Both the position numbers and the translations under genes were made by a program. From Actinostola sp. cb2023 (taxonomy: Eukaryota > Cnidaria > Anthozoa > Actiniaria > Actinostolidae), in the NCBI GenBank assembly GCA_033675265.1, contig JAUJYZ010000996.1:107001-171000 (forward strand): 64,000 nt of DNA, written 5' to 3'. Below, one piece after another: positions 21,301-33,220 of the stretch; the first letter of the stretch is position 1, and the number at the start of each line of letters is the position of its first letter. Below the pieces are notes generated by a model, which was given only the letters and a program-made list of their open reading frames with translations, was not told the origin of the DNA and did not search any database.

Positions 21301-24300
21301 GAAATATAAAATGAATGAACTGTATGAAAGAAATAACTAGTCACTATATATGTCTTACCGGTATAGCTTGCAGGATCCTTGTTCAATTGAAGATACACAA
21401 TCAGCCATTCGACAGAGATAGAATCTCTAAGATAGAAGAGAATTAACAATAAAATAAATGAAATAAAGTATTATTATTATAAACTGACTTTGTGAAACAG
21501 CCATAAAACTAGTTTCAAGTACCTGTTGTCAATGAGTAATTCTTTATGAGGATTCAAGAGGCTTGCAATGAAAACATTTTGTAGAGAACTTCCAATAAAG
21601 TTACTAGAAACAAATATATAATTGGTCCATTTAAACGATAGAAAATAAGCCATGTTGCAAATATGGGTCAAAAGGACCTAAGCCTTGAACCGCTAGGCTT
21701 AGATAAGCCCGGTCATTATAGTAAAGTCACCTTGCAATAACCAATGCTTCAGTCAGTGTTGTTCTGTCTTGGATTGTCACCACCTCACCTTCAAACAAAG
21801 ACTGAACGTAGTGCTTGAGTTCATCAAACATTGGCTGAAAGATAACACATGACCATGATGGGTGTTGATGTTGGTTACTGGGGAGATGATGTCGCTAGTG
21901 ATGATGTTGGTTACTGGGGAGATGATGTCGCTAGTGATGATGTTGGTTACTGGGGAGATGATGTTGCTAGTGATGATGATGATGATGGTTACTGGGGAGA
22001 TGATGTTGCTAGTGATGATGATGATGTTGGTTACTGGGGAGATGATGTTGCTAGTGATGATGATGATGTTGGTTACTGGGGAGATGATGTTGCTAGTGAT
22101 GATGATGATGATGATGGTTACTGGGGAGATGATGTTGCTAGTGATGATGATGATGTTGTTACTGATGATGATGATGTTGCTAGATGAGTGATGATGATGA
22201 TGATGTTGGTTACTGGGGAGATGATGTTGCTAGTGATGATGATGATGTTGGTTACTGGGGAGATGATGTTGCTAGTGATGATGATGATGTTGGTTACTGG
22301 GGAGATGATGTGTTGCTAGTGATGATGATGATGTTGGTTACTGGGGAGATGATGTTGTTAGTGATGATGATGATGTTGGTTACTGGGGAGATGATGTTGC
22401 TAGTGATGATGATGATGTTGGTTACTGGGGAGATGATGTTGCTAGTGATGATGATGATGTTGGTTACTGGGGAGATGATGTTGCTAGTGATGATGATGAT
22501 GTTGGTTACTGGGGAGATGATGTTGCTAGTGATGATGATGATGTTGGTTACTGGGGAGATGATGTTGCTAGTGATGATGATGATGTTGGTTACTGGGGAG
22601 ATGATGTTGCTAGTGATGATGATGATGTTGGTTACTGGGGAGATGATGTTGCTAGTGATGATGATGATGTTGGTTACTGGGGAGATGATGTTGCTAGTGA
22701 TGATGATGATGTTGGTTACTGGGGAGATGATGTTGCTAGTGTGATGATGATGATGTTGGTTACTGGGGAGATGATGCTGCTAGTGATGATGATGATGTTG
22801 GTTACTGGGGAGATGATGTTGCTAGTGATGATGATGTTGGTTACTGGGGAGATGATGCTGCTAGTGATGATGATGATGTTGGTTACTGGGGAGATGATGC
22901 TGCTAGTGATGATGATGATGTTGGTTACTGGGGAGATGATGTTGCTAGTGATGATGATGATGTTGGTTACTGGGGAGATGATGCTGCTAGTGATGATGAT
23001 GATGTTGGTTACTGGGGAGATGATGTTGCTAGTGATGATGATGATGTTGGTTACTGGGGAGATGATGCTGCTAGTGATGATGATGATGTTGGTTACTGGG
23101 GAGATGATGCTGCTAGTGATGATGATGATGTTGGTTACTGGGGAGATGATGCTGCTAGTGATGATGATGATGTTGGTTACTGGGGAGATGATGTTGCTAG
23201 TGATGATGATGATGTTGGTTACTGGGGAGATGATGTTGCTAGTAATGATGATGATGTTGGTTACTGGGGAGATGATGCTGCTAGTGATGATGATGATGTT
23301 GGTTACTGGGGAGATGATGCTGCTAGTGATGATGATGATGTTGGTTACTGGGGAGATGATGCTGCTAGTGATGATGATGATGTTGGTTACTGGGGAGATG
23401 ATGCTGCTAGTGATGATGATGATGTTCTTATATATTTCATATCACAATGCACTATAGACTATATTTGTAAATGTAATTATGTCTTAATTAAGTGTCCCCG
23501 ATTAGTGTACCACTTGTGGTATGCTAGAAGTCATGACACGTTAATAAAGTTTATGTATGTATGTATAGACCATTGGTTCCCTATGGTTGTTTTAGACGTC
23601 ACCCAACCATGTTTAATTAGCACAAACACAATAATGTTTTTGTTAATTTCTATGTTGTTATTATACACAAAATTAGCATTTAGCATTTGGGATTGACGTT
23701 GCTAGAGTGACTTATGACTGCTTTCTGGAAATCAGTTTTTTTTCCACTAATAAAATCAAAATGTGCTGGATGAACCAATATTATCCTTAAGTAAGTGCCA
23801 GTGATTAAGGATGCATGGTCACAGACTAGCATTGATAGTAGTTTATATAAAGATACATACCACCAAGAGGTTGCCATATAGTGATTAAGAAGGATGGTCA
23901 CAGACTAGCATTGATAGTAGTTTGTATAAAGATACATACCACCAAGAGGTTGCCATATAGTGATTAAGGATGGTCACAGACTAGCATTGATAGTAGTTTA
24001 TATAAAGATACATACCACCAAGAGGTTGCCATATAGTGATTAAGGATGGTCACAGACTAGCATTGATAGTAGTTTATATAAAGATACATACCACCAAGAG
24101 GTTGCCATATAGTGATTAAGGATGGTCACAGACTAGCATTGATAGTAGTTTATATAAAGATACATACCACCAAGAGGTTGCCATATAGTGATTAAGGATG
24201 GTCACAGACTAGCATTGATAGTAGTTTATATAAAGATACATACCACCAAGAGGTTGCCATATAGTGATTAAGGATGGTCACAGACTAGCATTGATAGTAG

Positions 24301-27300
24301 TTTTATATAAAGATACATACCACCAAGAGGTTGCCATATAGTGATTAAGGATGGTCACAGACTAGCATTGATAGTAGTTTATATAAAGATACATACCACC
24401 AAGAGGTTGCCATATAGTGATTAAGGATGGTCACAGACTAGCATTGATAGTAGTTTATATAAAGATACATACCACCAAGAGGTTGCCATATAGTGATTAA
24501 GGATGGTCAGACTAGCATTGATAGTAGTTTATATAAAGATACATACCACCAAGAGGTTGCCATATAGTGATTAAGGATGGTCACAGACTAGCATTGATAG
24601 TAGTTTATATAAAGATACATACCACCAAGAGGTTGCCATATAGTGATTAAGGATGGTCACAGACTAGCATTTGATAGTAGTAGTTTATATAAAGATACAT
24701 ACCACCAAGAGGTTGCCATATAGTGATTAAGGATGGTCACAGACTAGCATTGATAGTAGTTTATATAAAGATACATACCACCAAGAGGTTGCCATATAGT
24801 GATTAAGGATGGTCACAGACTAGCATTGATAGTAGTTTATATAAAGATACATACCACCAAGAGGTTGCCATATAGTGATTAAGGATGGTCACAGACTAGC
24901 ATTGATAGTAGTTTCTATAAAGATACATACCACCAAGGGTTGCCATATAGTGATTAAGGATGGTCACAGACTAGCATTGATAGTAGTTTATATAAAGATA
25001 CATACCACCAAGAGGTTGCCATATAGTGATTAAGGATGGTCACAGACTAGCATTGATAGTAGTTTATATAAAGATACATACCACCAAGAGGTTGCCATAT
25101 AGTGATTAAGGATGGTCACAGACTAGCATTGATAGTAGTTTATATAAAGATACATACCACCAAGAGGTTGCCATATAGTGATTAAGGATGGTCACAGACT
25201 AGCATTGATAGTAGTTTATATAAAGATACATACCACCAAGAGGTTGCCATATTCAGTGCACATCTGAAGTAGTGCAGAACAAGCACGTCTACGAGTGTGA
25301 AGAACATCAACTGTCCAGGGTGCCTTCAAACACAACAAACATACAAAGTGAGATGGAGTTCATTCAAAATAATAATTGTTAGGAAAAATAAAACACATGA
25401 AAGATGGTGCACCTCTGGCTTCCCTGTTGTGTTGTACGTTACAAGAGAAAATATCTGTAGAACAATCAATAATATCATTTTATTACAGTTTTCTCCATGA
25501 ATGAACAATAATGTTATATACAATAAATAAATATACACTAATTAATAAAGAATGGAGAGGGAAGCATACAAAAAGCTCGCCTTGAGACCATACAAGGGAT
25601 GCTCCCTGGTAACTATAACATGAGAAATATCTATAATATATTAAAAGAATATATACAATGTATATAAATAAGAAGTATCTACCAATGGTGTGTCTAACCT
25701 TCTTCAGAACATCCAGGATAAAGTCTTGGGCATGAGTCAGAAAGCTTGACAAGCAATGAAGGATATCAGCAACATTTCCCAATATACTTGGGTCCTGTAA
25801 ACAACATCAGTTTTATTAATCATCACTAGTCAATGTCTGTAAGATTACTTACATTACATGTCATTATAATTATAATATATAGTTTTATTAATCATCACTA
25901 GTCAATGTCTGTAAGATTACTTACATTACATGTCATTATAATTATAATATATAGTTTTATTAATCATCACTAGTCAATGTCTGTAAGATTACTTACATTA
26001 CATGTCATTATAATTATAATATATAGTTTTATTAATCATCACTAGTCAATGTCTGTAAGATTACTTACATTACATGTCATTATAATTATAATATATAGTT
26101 TTATTAATCATCACTAGTCAATGTCTGTAAGATTACTTACATTACATGTCATTATAATTATATAATATATAGTTTTATTAATCATCACTAGTCAATGTCT
26201 GTAAGATTACTTACATTACATGTCATTATATATAATTATAATATATAGTTTTATTAATCATCACTAGTCAATGTCTGTAAGATTACTTACATTACATGTC
26301 ATTATAATTATAATATATAGTTTTATTAATCATCACTAGTCAATGTCTGTAAGATTACTTACATTACATGTCATTATAATTATAATATATAGTTTTATTA
26401 ATCATCACTAGTCAATGTCTGTAAGATTACTTACATTACATGTCATTATAATTATAATATATAGTTTTATTAATCATCACTAGTCAATGTCTGTAAGATT
26501 ACTTACATTACATGTCATTATAATTATAATATATAGTTTTATTAATCATCACTTAGTCAATGTCTGTAAGATTACTTACATTACATGTCATTATAAGTAG
26601 AGACTGGATGCAGTTTCTTGCAACGTCAAGCATGGTTACACATTTCCCTCTCATCATCATCTTGTTGTTTAGTAAATCCTGAATTAAAAGAAATGTTTAA
26701 AATACATGACTGCTGGTTATAAAGTCTCACTTGTATTAGTTTTCTAGTTGTTCTAGTTAATAGTAAGTCATGTAGACAGCAGTAACATACCTTAATATTT
26801 TCCACCACAAAAAGTCTGGCCATGACAGCTGTTATGTAGCAACACATACCTTCCCACTGTGTCTTCAGCTGTTGCAATGCACTGACTAAAACATTCATAC
26901 AAACAACTAAACAACACTTGGCATGTGATAATAATTGTAAAATATATTGTTATTTATTACTTATATTGCACATTTGCTATATGTCTTCTGGGATATCTAG
27001 TTTTAAATCATGAAATACCTGATTGGATTCCTAGTTTTGTCTTCTCAACATTCTCTAACAACCAATCAGCAGCTTCAAAGAATGTTTCCACAGGAAACTG
27101 TAGAGTAATGATCTTAATTATATCCATGACTTGTGATCTCATCTCTGAAGACAAAACAATGAATGAGCACATACACTAATGATTGCAATAAAATAACATC
27201 AACTCACGTGTGAAGACAGAATCAAATTCTTTGGTGTTATCAAAATCTTCCCTGTTAAAATCACTGCTATCATCACTGGAATCAGGATCACCAACCTGTT

Positions 27301-30300
27301 AAAATCCATTGCTTTAATAACAAACATAACTACATGAACGTTTACAGGAGTCCATACCCTTAAGATCTTGGTTTTGGCCAACTGGAGAAGAATAGGTATG
27401 ACAGATTTTACATCCTTGTCAATAACCATGATGTCATTCCTCAGTATAACAAGCCATAAGCTATTGGTAAGGTGTGTCAATGCCTGAAGATAAACATACA
27501 CAATGTCATATACAATAGAAACGGCTGTCAAACGGTCGACAGTTGCCCGTTAAACGGCCGACTGTTGGTCGACTAGTTGGCCGACAGTCGACCAACATCC
27601 TTTCTTGGTACATGATTCTCTACTATTACCCATAACCATAGCAGATACAATGCATTATGTAAGTACTTGCTGCATACAATGTACATACCAAGCTGTTATG
27701 CCTACTAAAGATAAGAATTGTTTCAAGATATTGTTGAAATGTTTCTGGCTTGGACTCTGGTCTTTCTTTACTCTAGAAATGTAACATTACACACATATAA
27801 AGTGTTGCTCACATGCTTGCAAACAGTGTATTAGTACAACCCACATTTGTATCAACTGTACTGAGCCTAATGTACGTAGTAAGGACTTGTACAATACTAA
27901 CCCACATTTGTATCAACTGTACTGAGCCTAATGTAGTAAGGACTTGTACAATACTAACCCACATTTGTATCAACTGTACTGAGCCTAATGTAGTAAGGAC
28001 TTGTACAATACTAACCCACATTTGTATCAACTGTACTGAGCCTAATGTAGTAAGGACTTGTACAATACTAACCCACTTTTGTATCAACTGTACTGAGTCT
28101 AATGTAGTAAGGACTTGTACAATACTAACCCACATTTGTATCAACTGTACTGAGCCTAATGTAGTAAGGACTTGTACAATACTAACCCACATTTGTATCA
28201 ATTGTACTGAGCCTAATGTAGTAAGGACTTGTACAATACTAACCCACATTTGTATCAACTGTACTGAGCCTAATGTAGTAAGGACTTGTACAATACTAAC
28301 CCACTTTTGTATCAACTGTACTGAGCCTAATGTAGTAAAGACTTGTACAATACTAACCCACATTTGTATCAACTGTACTGAGCCTAATGTAGTAAAGACT
28401 TGGCATAATCTTTTGAGGAATAAATAATGTTTTTCGTCATATTCTGCTTCACATGCCTTCCTGTAATGAAAACAAGTTTCTTGTAAACACTTCTTTTAGC
28501 AAAGTAAAACTATTAGTTTCTTACCTAGCTGCTGTCTGCATAAACTGCAATGCATCTTGACTAAACAAACGACTGTACTCCTGTTTTTGATCAAATTTAC
28601 CCTATAACAATAGTATCATTATTAATAAAAGTTATGGGTTAGGGTTAGCAAGGTGATTGACAGCGATTACTTATTATTGTCATTAAGAGTCTGTCTCAGA
28701 GCAAATTTTAACAAGACGCTCAATGAGCGTTCACTCGGGCATTGTGAAAAGGAAAATGTCAGTTGTTCGAGGAAGTACTTGAAAATGAATGCCAGTTGGT
28801 TGAAGAACAAGGACAATGTCAGCTGCGCGAGGAGAGACCTGACAATGACTGACAGTTGCGTGACGAGGGAGACTATGTATATACATGTATGTGTCGAGTT
28901 CATTTGATTTGACTTTGACTTTGAGTTCATTTGATTACCTTTTGACTTTGAGTTCAATTGATTTGATTTTGATGAGTTTGTGTAAAGGCCCCCTCTCTAG
29001 CTTCAGATCCCGAAACGTCGAGTTTGGAATCGAGTTCGGGTTCGAGTTACGGTTCGAACGTCGAATAAAACAAGGACATCTTCTTCAATACAATATAATT
29101 TCTCTGACGTCATGACAATCAGTGACAGTTGAGTGACGAGGGAGACTATTAGTCCGGTGAGTACGAACATGATACGTCTTGAGGTTGCATAGGTCAGATG
29201 GTTCCGATAACGGCCTCGCGTTTGTTTAAAAAAATATATATTTTAAGCGAGCTTCTAGTCCTTTTACCACTTCTAGTCATTGAACGATGAACTAGAATCC
29301 TGACCTTTTAATAGCTTGAAGATCTACAGCTGCTTTCAAAACTAAGATTCATAATCTACTTGAGTCCTGTGTCTCCTTTATCTTTTCAAATCTGCGGAGT
29401 AATCTTGAAACTCCGGATACGATTAAATACGTCGCATACTCGTCATTTTGAAGCCGAACAAAACTACTACTACTACTACTACTACCGAAATCCGCATTTT
29501 CTAACTCGGGCGGCCTGCGGCCTGGGCCCGAGTAATTAATAAGTTAAACAGTGCAGCAGGGATCAGACAAAGGTGTCCAGCTTTCTGGTGCAGAGAGATG
29601 ATTAGAGTTAACTGTAAATGTTTACCTTTCTACTGACAATCATGAGCAAGCATTCACAAGCTGGAATTCGTAACTCTTCTTCATTTAAAAGAAGACACAA
29701 CATTTGAGGAACAATACAATCTTCAATGAAGATAATATTGAATTTCACCCAGTCAAGGAATCCTTGTAATGTTAATAGTGTCTGCTCAGCAATTCTCTGG
29801 TGTAATAAAGCCTGGAAAATAAACAATAATATCAAAGACAAATTCATTTCCACCATAACTACAAAGTAATTCACTCTGCAATGGATTCAAAAAGGTTAGC
29901 AACCTGTGACTGCGACACTGCAGATGGTGGATTCTTTCTCTGAAAAATAATACTAAAAGTTACTTTATTATTGTTATTATTGACATGGCAAAACTGTCAA
30001 TCACTTACTAATTCAATCATGTTAGTTGTGCTTTAATCACTTACTAATTCAATCATGTTAGTTGTGCATTAATCACTTACTAATTCAATCATGTTAGTTG
30101 TGCATTAATCACTTACTAATTCAATCATGTTAGTTGTGCTTTAATCACTTACTAATTCAATCATGTTAGTTGTGCATTAATCACTTACTAATTCAATCAT
30201 GTTAGTTGTGCTTTGATCACTTACTAATTCAATCATGTTAGTTGTGCTTTAATCACTTACTAATTCAATCATGTTAGTTGTGCTTTAATCACTTACTAAT

Positions 30301-33220
30301 TCAATCATGTTAGTTGTGTTTTAATCACTTACTAATTCAATCATGTTAGTTGTGTTTTAATCACTTACTAATTCAATCATGTTAGTTGTGCTTTAATCAC
30401 TTACTAATTCAATCATGTTAGTTGTGTTTTAATCACTTACTAATTCAATCATGTTAGTTGTGCTTTAATCACTTACTAATTCAATCATGTTAGTTGTGTT
30501 TTAATCACTTACTAATTCAATCATGTTAGTTGTGTTTTAATCACTTACTAATTCAATCATGTTAGTTGTGTTTGTTCTTAATGTTTTAATAAAGAATGTA
30601 AACAGTCCTTCCATGTGAAGCTGTAATGCCTGAGTTATATCTCGTTTTCTGTGTTGATGTAGATGACTGTCCATACTAATGATATCTTCAGCCATACGCA
30701 GAAACACCATCAGAGTAAGCTCTGTCTGGGTTTCCTATAACAAACAATGATTACAATTCACTTTATATTACATAATTCTAATATAAAATATTACTGTATG
30801 CACTGTTTCTATGGTTACATTGCCACCTTACCCCCATATTGCATAATACTGTTAAATCTTGCAACAAAGTTTCCCATTTCTGTGGCCATTCTCTCTTTAT
30901 TATTTCTACTACTAGTCTGGCTAGTGACTCTTTGATGTGTAGATGTTCTTCTAGTACTGGTTTTGTCCCCTACAATATTGGAATAGCAATGATTCCTGTT
31001 AATTGTACTTTTTGTCATTAGGAAAGGCCTCTTTTCCTAGTATTTATCATGGTGTAAATGGGATTGGGTTGGCTGTTTATTTTTGGGAATGGGTTGGGTG
31101 AGGGAGCGTTAAGAAACGTAGAAGCAAATAATGATAATTTACATTTGCAATGAGTTCCAAACATGTGCACTTTAGTTCTTCTTGCTGTAGACTTGTCATT
31201 GTGTTCCATCTGAACCTGAACAATACAATAGTTATTCAGCCAACTTTATACTTTCACACAATAGTAATGACTGATATTACTGATCAGTTTAGTCTTACCA
31301 CTACTAATACCATCCCCCCATGCATGTTGGGATCCCTGTGGTGTCTAGGTGTGTGATACATCCATGGACTCCCATGCATGTTGGGATCCCTGTGGTGTAT
31401 AGGTGTGTGATACATCCATGGACTCCCATGCATGTTGGGATCCCTGTGGTGTATAGGTATGTGATACATCCAAGGACTCCCATGCATGTTGGGATCCCTG
31501 TGGTGTCTAGGTGTGTGATACATCCATGGGCTCCCATGCATGTTGGGATCCCTGTGGTGTCTAGGTGTGTGATACATCCATGGACTCCCATGCATGTTGG
31601 GATCCCTGTGGTGTATAGGTGTGTGATACATCCATGGACTCCCATGCATGTTGGGATCCCTGTGGTGTATAGGTGTTGTGATACATTCATGGACTCCCAT
31701 GCATGTTGGAATCCCTGTGGTGTCTAGGTGTGTGATACATCCATGGACTCCCATGCATGTTGGGATCCCTGTGGTGTCTAGGTATGTGATACATCCATGG
31801 ACTCCCATGCATGTTGGGATCCCTGTGGTGTCTAGGTGTGTGATACATCCATGGACTCCCATGCATGTTGGGATCCCTGTGGTGTCTAGGTGTGTGATAC
31901 ATCCATGGACTCCCATGCATGTTGGGATCCCTGTGGTGTCTAGGTGTGTGATACATCCATGGACTCCCATGCATGTTGGGATCCCTGTGGTGTCTAGGTG
32001 TGTGATACAACCATAGACCTTTTCACGGATAGACCGGAAGTAGCTGAACGGAGTACATTCTGGTCTAGATTCGGCACAAACACGACAATCAAGGCGCCAT
32101 ATGGGCTGCAATAATGACACGAAATACTCCTGACATGTGGCATAATGACCCATCTAAGATTAGTCAAATATAGTAATCTCTAGTAACTACATTATACAGT
32201 CTACCACGTATAATTTTCATTTTGTGCTATTCAAATTGCCGTTATACACAAAGAAACGAAGAAAAACAATAAAACGAACCTTTCTCGGTATCTCGTGTCA
32301 TTATTGCAGCCATGATGAAGTGAGTTTGTCTATGTTATTCCGGAGTTCTTTGATCCAAAATGGCACTCAGATTGCTGTGTTTGTGCCGAATATAGTCCAC
32401 AATGCATTGCGTTCGGCTACTTCCGGTCTATCCGTGAAAAGGCCTATGGACTCCCATATGCATGTTGGGATCCCTGTGGTGTCTAGGTGTGTGATACATC
32501 CATGGACTCCCATGCATGTTGGGATCCCTGTGGTGTCTAGGTGTGTGATACATCCATGGACTCCCATGCATGTTGGAATCCCTGTGGTGTCTAGGTGTGT
32601 GATACATCCATGGACTCCATACATGTTGGAATCCCTGTGGTGTCTAGGTGTGTGATACATCCATGGACTTCCATACATGTTGGAATCCCTGTGGTGTCTA
32701 GGTGTGTGATACATCCATGGACTTCCATACATGTTGGAATCCCTGTGGTGTCTAGGTGTGTGATACATCCATGGACTCCCATGCATGTTGGGATCCCTGT
32801 GGTGTCTAGGTGTGTGATACATCCATGGACTCCCATGCATGTTGGGATCCCTGTGGTGTCTAGGTGTGTGATACATCCATGGACTTCCATACATGTTGGG
32901 ATCCCTGTGGTGTCTAGGTGTGTGATACATCCATGGACTCCCATGCATGTTGGAATCCCTGTGGTGTCTAGGTGTGTGATACATCCATGGACTTCCATAC
33001 ATGTTGGGATCCCTGACTACCACAATTGCATTGATCACAATAATTAAATTACTGAATTAACCACAGAAGTGGTTGGGCTGCCTGTGGTTGTGTCTTACTT
33101 GATAGAGTGTTCAAGTAGCTGCAGTCCTAAATGACGTACAATCGGTGAGTTATCTTTGTTAAATAAACTAAGGCCAACTTCTACACACACAGGTGATTCT
33201 TGTTTAAATGTCTCGATGTA
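13774..33220 (-). CDS. XPO5: Exportin-5, N-terminal exon(s) not found
   Basis: Importin-beta family HEAT-repeat carrier that exports pre-miRNA and other structured RNAs with Ran-GTP. Exons, 5' to 3': 33099-33220, 31143-31215, 30832-30969, 30549-30734, 29904-29939, 29626-29811, 28525-28601, 28358-28460, 27689-27772, 27358-27483, 27208-27295, 27019-27144, 26791-26885, 26580-26678, 25699-25794, 25570-25605, 25234-25323, 21731-21834, 21523-21603, 21359-21426, 21267-21286, 21122-21187, 20572-20690, 20291-20391, 20129-20222, 19397-19527, 19180-19278, 18972-19018, 18147-18256, 16475-16540, 15708-15760, 14931-15035, 14787-14864, 14497-14568, 14356-14421, 14204-14293, 13774-13926. Phases agree throughout except the 19397/19278 join. 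Diagnostic blocks: [105 protein letters not shown], then [16 protein letters not shown] near the C-terminus. About 1,140 residues seen against about 1,200 in human; the missing N-terminus carries Ran contacts. Confidence 0.93.
14583..14746. repeat. 19-bp minisatellite in an XPO5 intron
   Basis: Eight copies of ACAGTAGAACTAGTAGATG, nearly perfect, immediately upstream (on the gene strand) of the exon at 14497-14568. Confidence 0.9.
15081..15631. mobile_element. TIR element rich in AATAAGCGCCCC with a nested palindrome
   Basis: Ends ACCGTAAATGCTCGATTAAG and TAAATCGAGCATTTACGGT are inverted repeats. Inside are AATAAGCGCCCC / AATAAGTGCCCC tandem motifs, with TTCCAATAAGTGCCCCCTCC three times at 15178-15237. 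A second foldback is nested at 15313-15466 (GCAAACCATATGTCCGTGAA paired with TTCACGGACATATGGTTTGC). It sits in an XPO5 intron. ACAT abuts both ends as a possible short target duplication. Confidence 0.65.
15930..16440. repeat. 36/39-bp minisatellite in an XPO5 intron
   Basis: About 14 copies of TGATGGGTATAGTCTCGTGT followed by ATGAGAGTGCATGTCG, alternating between forms with and without an extra AGT. The minus-strand frames are open over several hundred bases only because the unit length is divisible by three. Confidence 0.9.
16590..18185. repeat. 72-bp minisatellite spanning an XPO5 exon end and donor (exon 29 of this list)
   Basis: About 22 units. On the minus strand each contains ATTGTTACTAAAGACTACAT then GGATGTATTCT, which encodes VTKDYMDVF of XPO5, followed by the donor GTAAGTATGTGGGTG. 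The copy next to the exon (18147-18256) is itself disrupted: after DQLVH the sequence jumps into repeat sequence with a stop. Several internal copies between 16990 and 17880 carry scrambled insertions. Confidence 0.9.
18295..18945. repeat. GATA then GGAT tetranucleotide tract
   Basis: A pure (TAGA)n run at 18295-18380 switches to (TGGA)n until about 18530, then decays into mixed GGATGGATAGTTAGAT repeats to about 18945. It lies in an XPO5 intron. Confidence 0.95.
19500..20090. repeat. 48-bp minisatellite carrying the 3' splice site and start of an XPO5 exon
   Basis: Twelve units. On the minus strand each contains the acceptor TTGTAGTTACAG followed by TACATTAGGGCATGTGGGTA, the first coding bases of the exon ending at 19397 ([11 protein letters not shown]). 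The unit is a multiple of three with no stop, so all copies read in frame with the exon as a 16-residue repeat ([16 protein letters not shown]). This is the only array here built on an acceptor. Confidence 0.9.
21850..23432. repeat. 42-bp GATGATGTTGGTTACTGGGG minisatellite
   Basis: About 37 units in an XPO5 intron, ending close to the acceptor of the exon at 21731-21834. The number of GAT triplets varies, and T/C variation (GATGTTGCT/GATGCTGCT) clusters in the second half. Long plus-strand open frames across it are a product of the triplet length. Confidence 0.95.
23433..23790. other. Unique spacer between two arrays in an XPO5 intron
   Basis: AT-rich, non-repetitive intron sequence between the 42-bp and 76-bp arrays. 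No exon with XPO5 similarity is seen. Confidence 0.4.
23795..25250. repeat. 76-bp minisatellite spanning an XPO5 exon end and donor (exon 17 of this list)
   Basis: About 19 units, almost identical. On the minus strand each contains TATGGCAACCTCTTGGTG, the last coding bases of the exon at 25234-25323 (YGNLLV), followed by the donor GTATGTATCTTTATA. All downstream copies keep the same exon end and GT. Confidence 0.94.
25805..26595. repeat. 72-bp minisatellite spanning an XPO5 exon end and donor (exon 14 of this list)
   Basis: Eleven units. On the minus strand each holds ATAATGACATGTAAT, the end of the exon at 26580-26678 (LIMTCN), followed by the donor GTAAGTAATCTTACAG. Small TATA insertions mark two copies. 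Confidence 0.93.
27836..28410. repeat. 57-bp minisatellite spanning an XPO5 exon end and donor (exon 8 of this list)
   Basis: Ten units. On the minus strand each carries ACTACATTAGGCTCAGTACA then GTTGATACAAATGTGG ([10 protein letters not shown], the end of the exon at 28358-28460) followed by the donor GTTAGTATTGTACAAG. 57 is a multiple of three and no stop occurs in the exon frame, so exon and array form one open frame of 19-residue repeats. Confidence 0.93.
28610..29620. other. XPO5 intron with degenerate repeats and a GC-rich hairpin
   Basis: Contains loose repeats of GACAATGTCAGTTG / GACAGTTG-GTGACGAGGGAG (28760-28875 and 29118-29150), TTTGACTTTGAGTTCA repeats (28905-28955), a (CTA)n run near 29464, and a GC-rich hairpin at 29506-29537 (ACTCGGGC ... 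GCCCGAGT). Probably transposon-derived; no exon recognised. Confidence 0.45.
29993..30575. repeat. 36-bp minisatellite spanning an XPO5 exon end and donor (exon 4 of this list)
   Basis: Sixteen units. On the minus strand each has CACAACTAACATGATTGAAT then TA, the end of the exon at 30549-30734 (TTNMIEL), then the donor GTAAGTGATTAAA. Confidence 0.93.
31310..33018. repeat. 54-bp minisatellite in XPO5 intron 1, interrupted by a TIR element
   Basis: Units of CATGCATGTTGGGATCCCTG, TGGTGTCTAGGTGTGTGATA and CATCCATGGACTCC, about 13 copies before and 10 after the insertion at 32016-32444. The two sides carry different variants (GTGTATAGG on the left, ACTTCCATACATG on the right). The unit is divisible by three, so both strands show long spurious frames. 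Confidence 0.95.
32016..32444. mobile_element. 429-bp TIR element inserted in the 54-bp array
   Basis: The left arm GACCTTTTCACGGATAGACC GGAAGTAGC pairs with the right arm GCTACTTCCGG TCTATCCGTGAAAAGGCC; similarity continues about 80 bp (ATTCGGCACAAACAC with GTGTTTGTGCCGAAT). TA flanks both ends (32014-32015, 32445-32446), fitting a Tc1/mariner-type TA duplication. No transposase ORF. Confidence 0.75.

Noticed and set aside
21849..23457. Long plus-strand open frames ([11 protein letters not shown] repeats)
   Set aside because: Produced by a 42-bp array whose length is divisible by three; they lie inside an XPO5 intron with no coding similarity.
31284..33047. Long open frames on both strands in the 54-bp array ([17 protein letters not shown] type)
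   Set aside because: Triplet-length repeat artefact; the array is an XPO5 intron split by a transposon.
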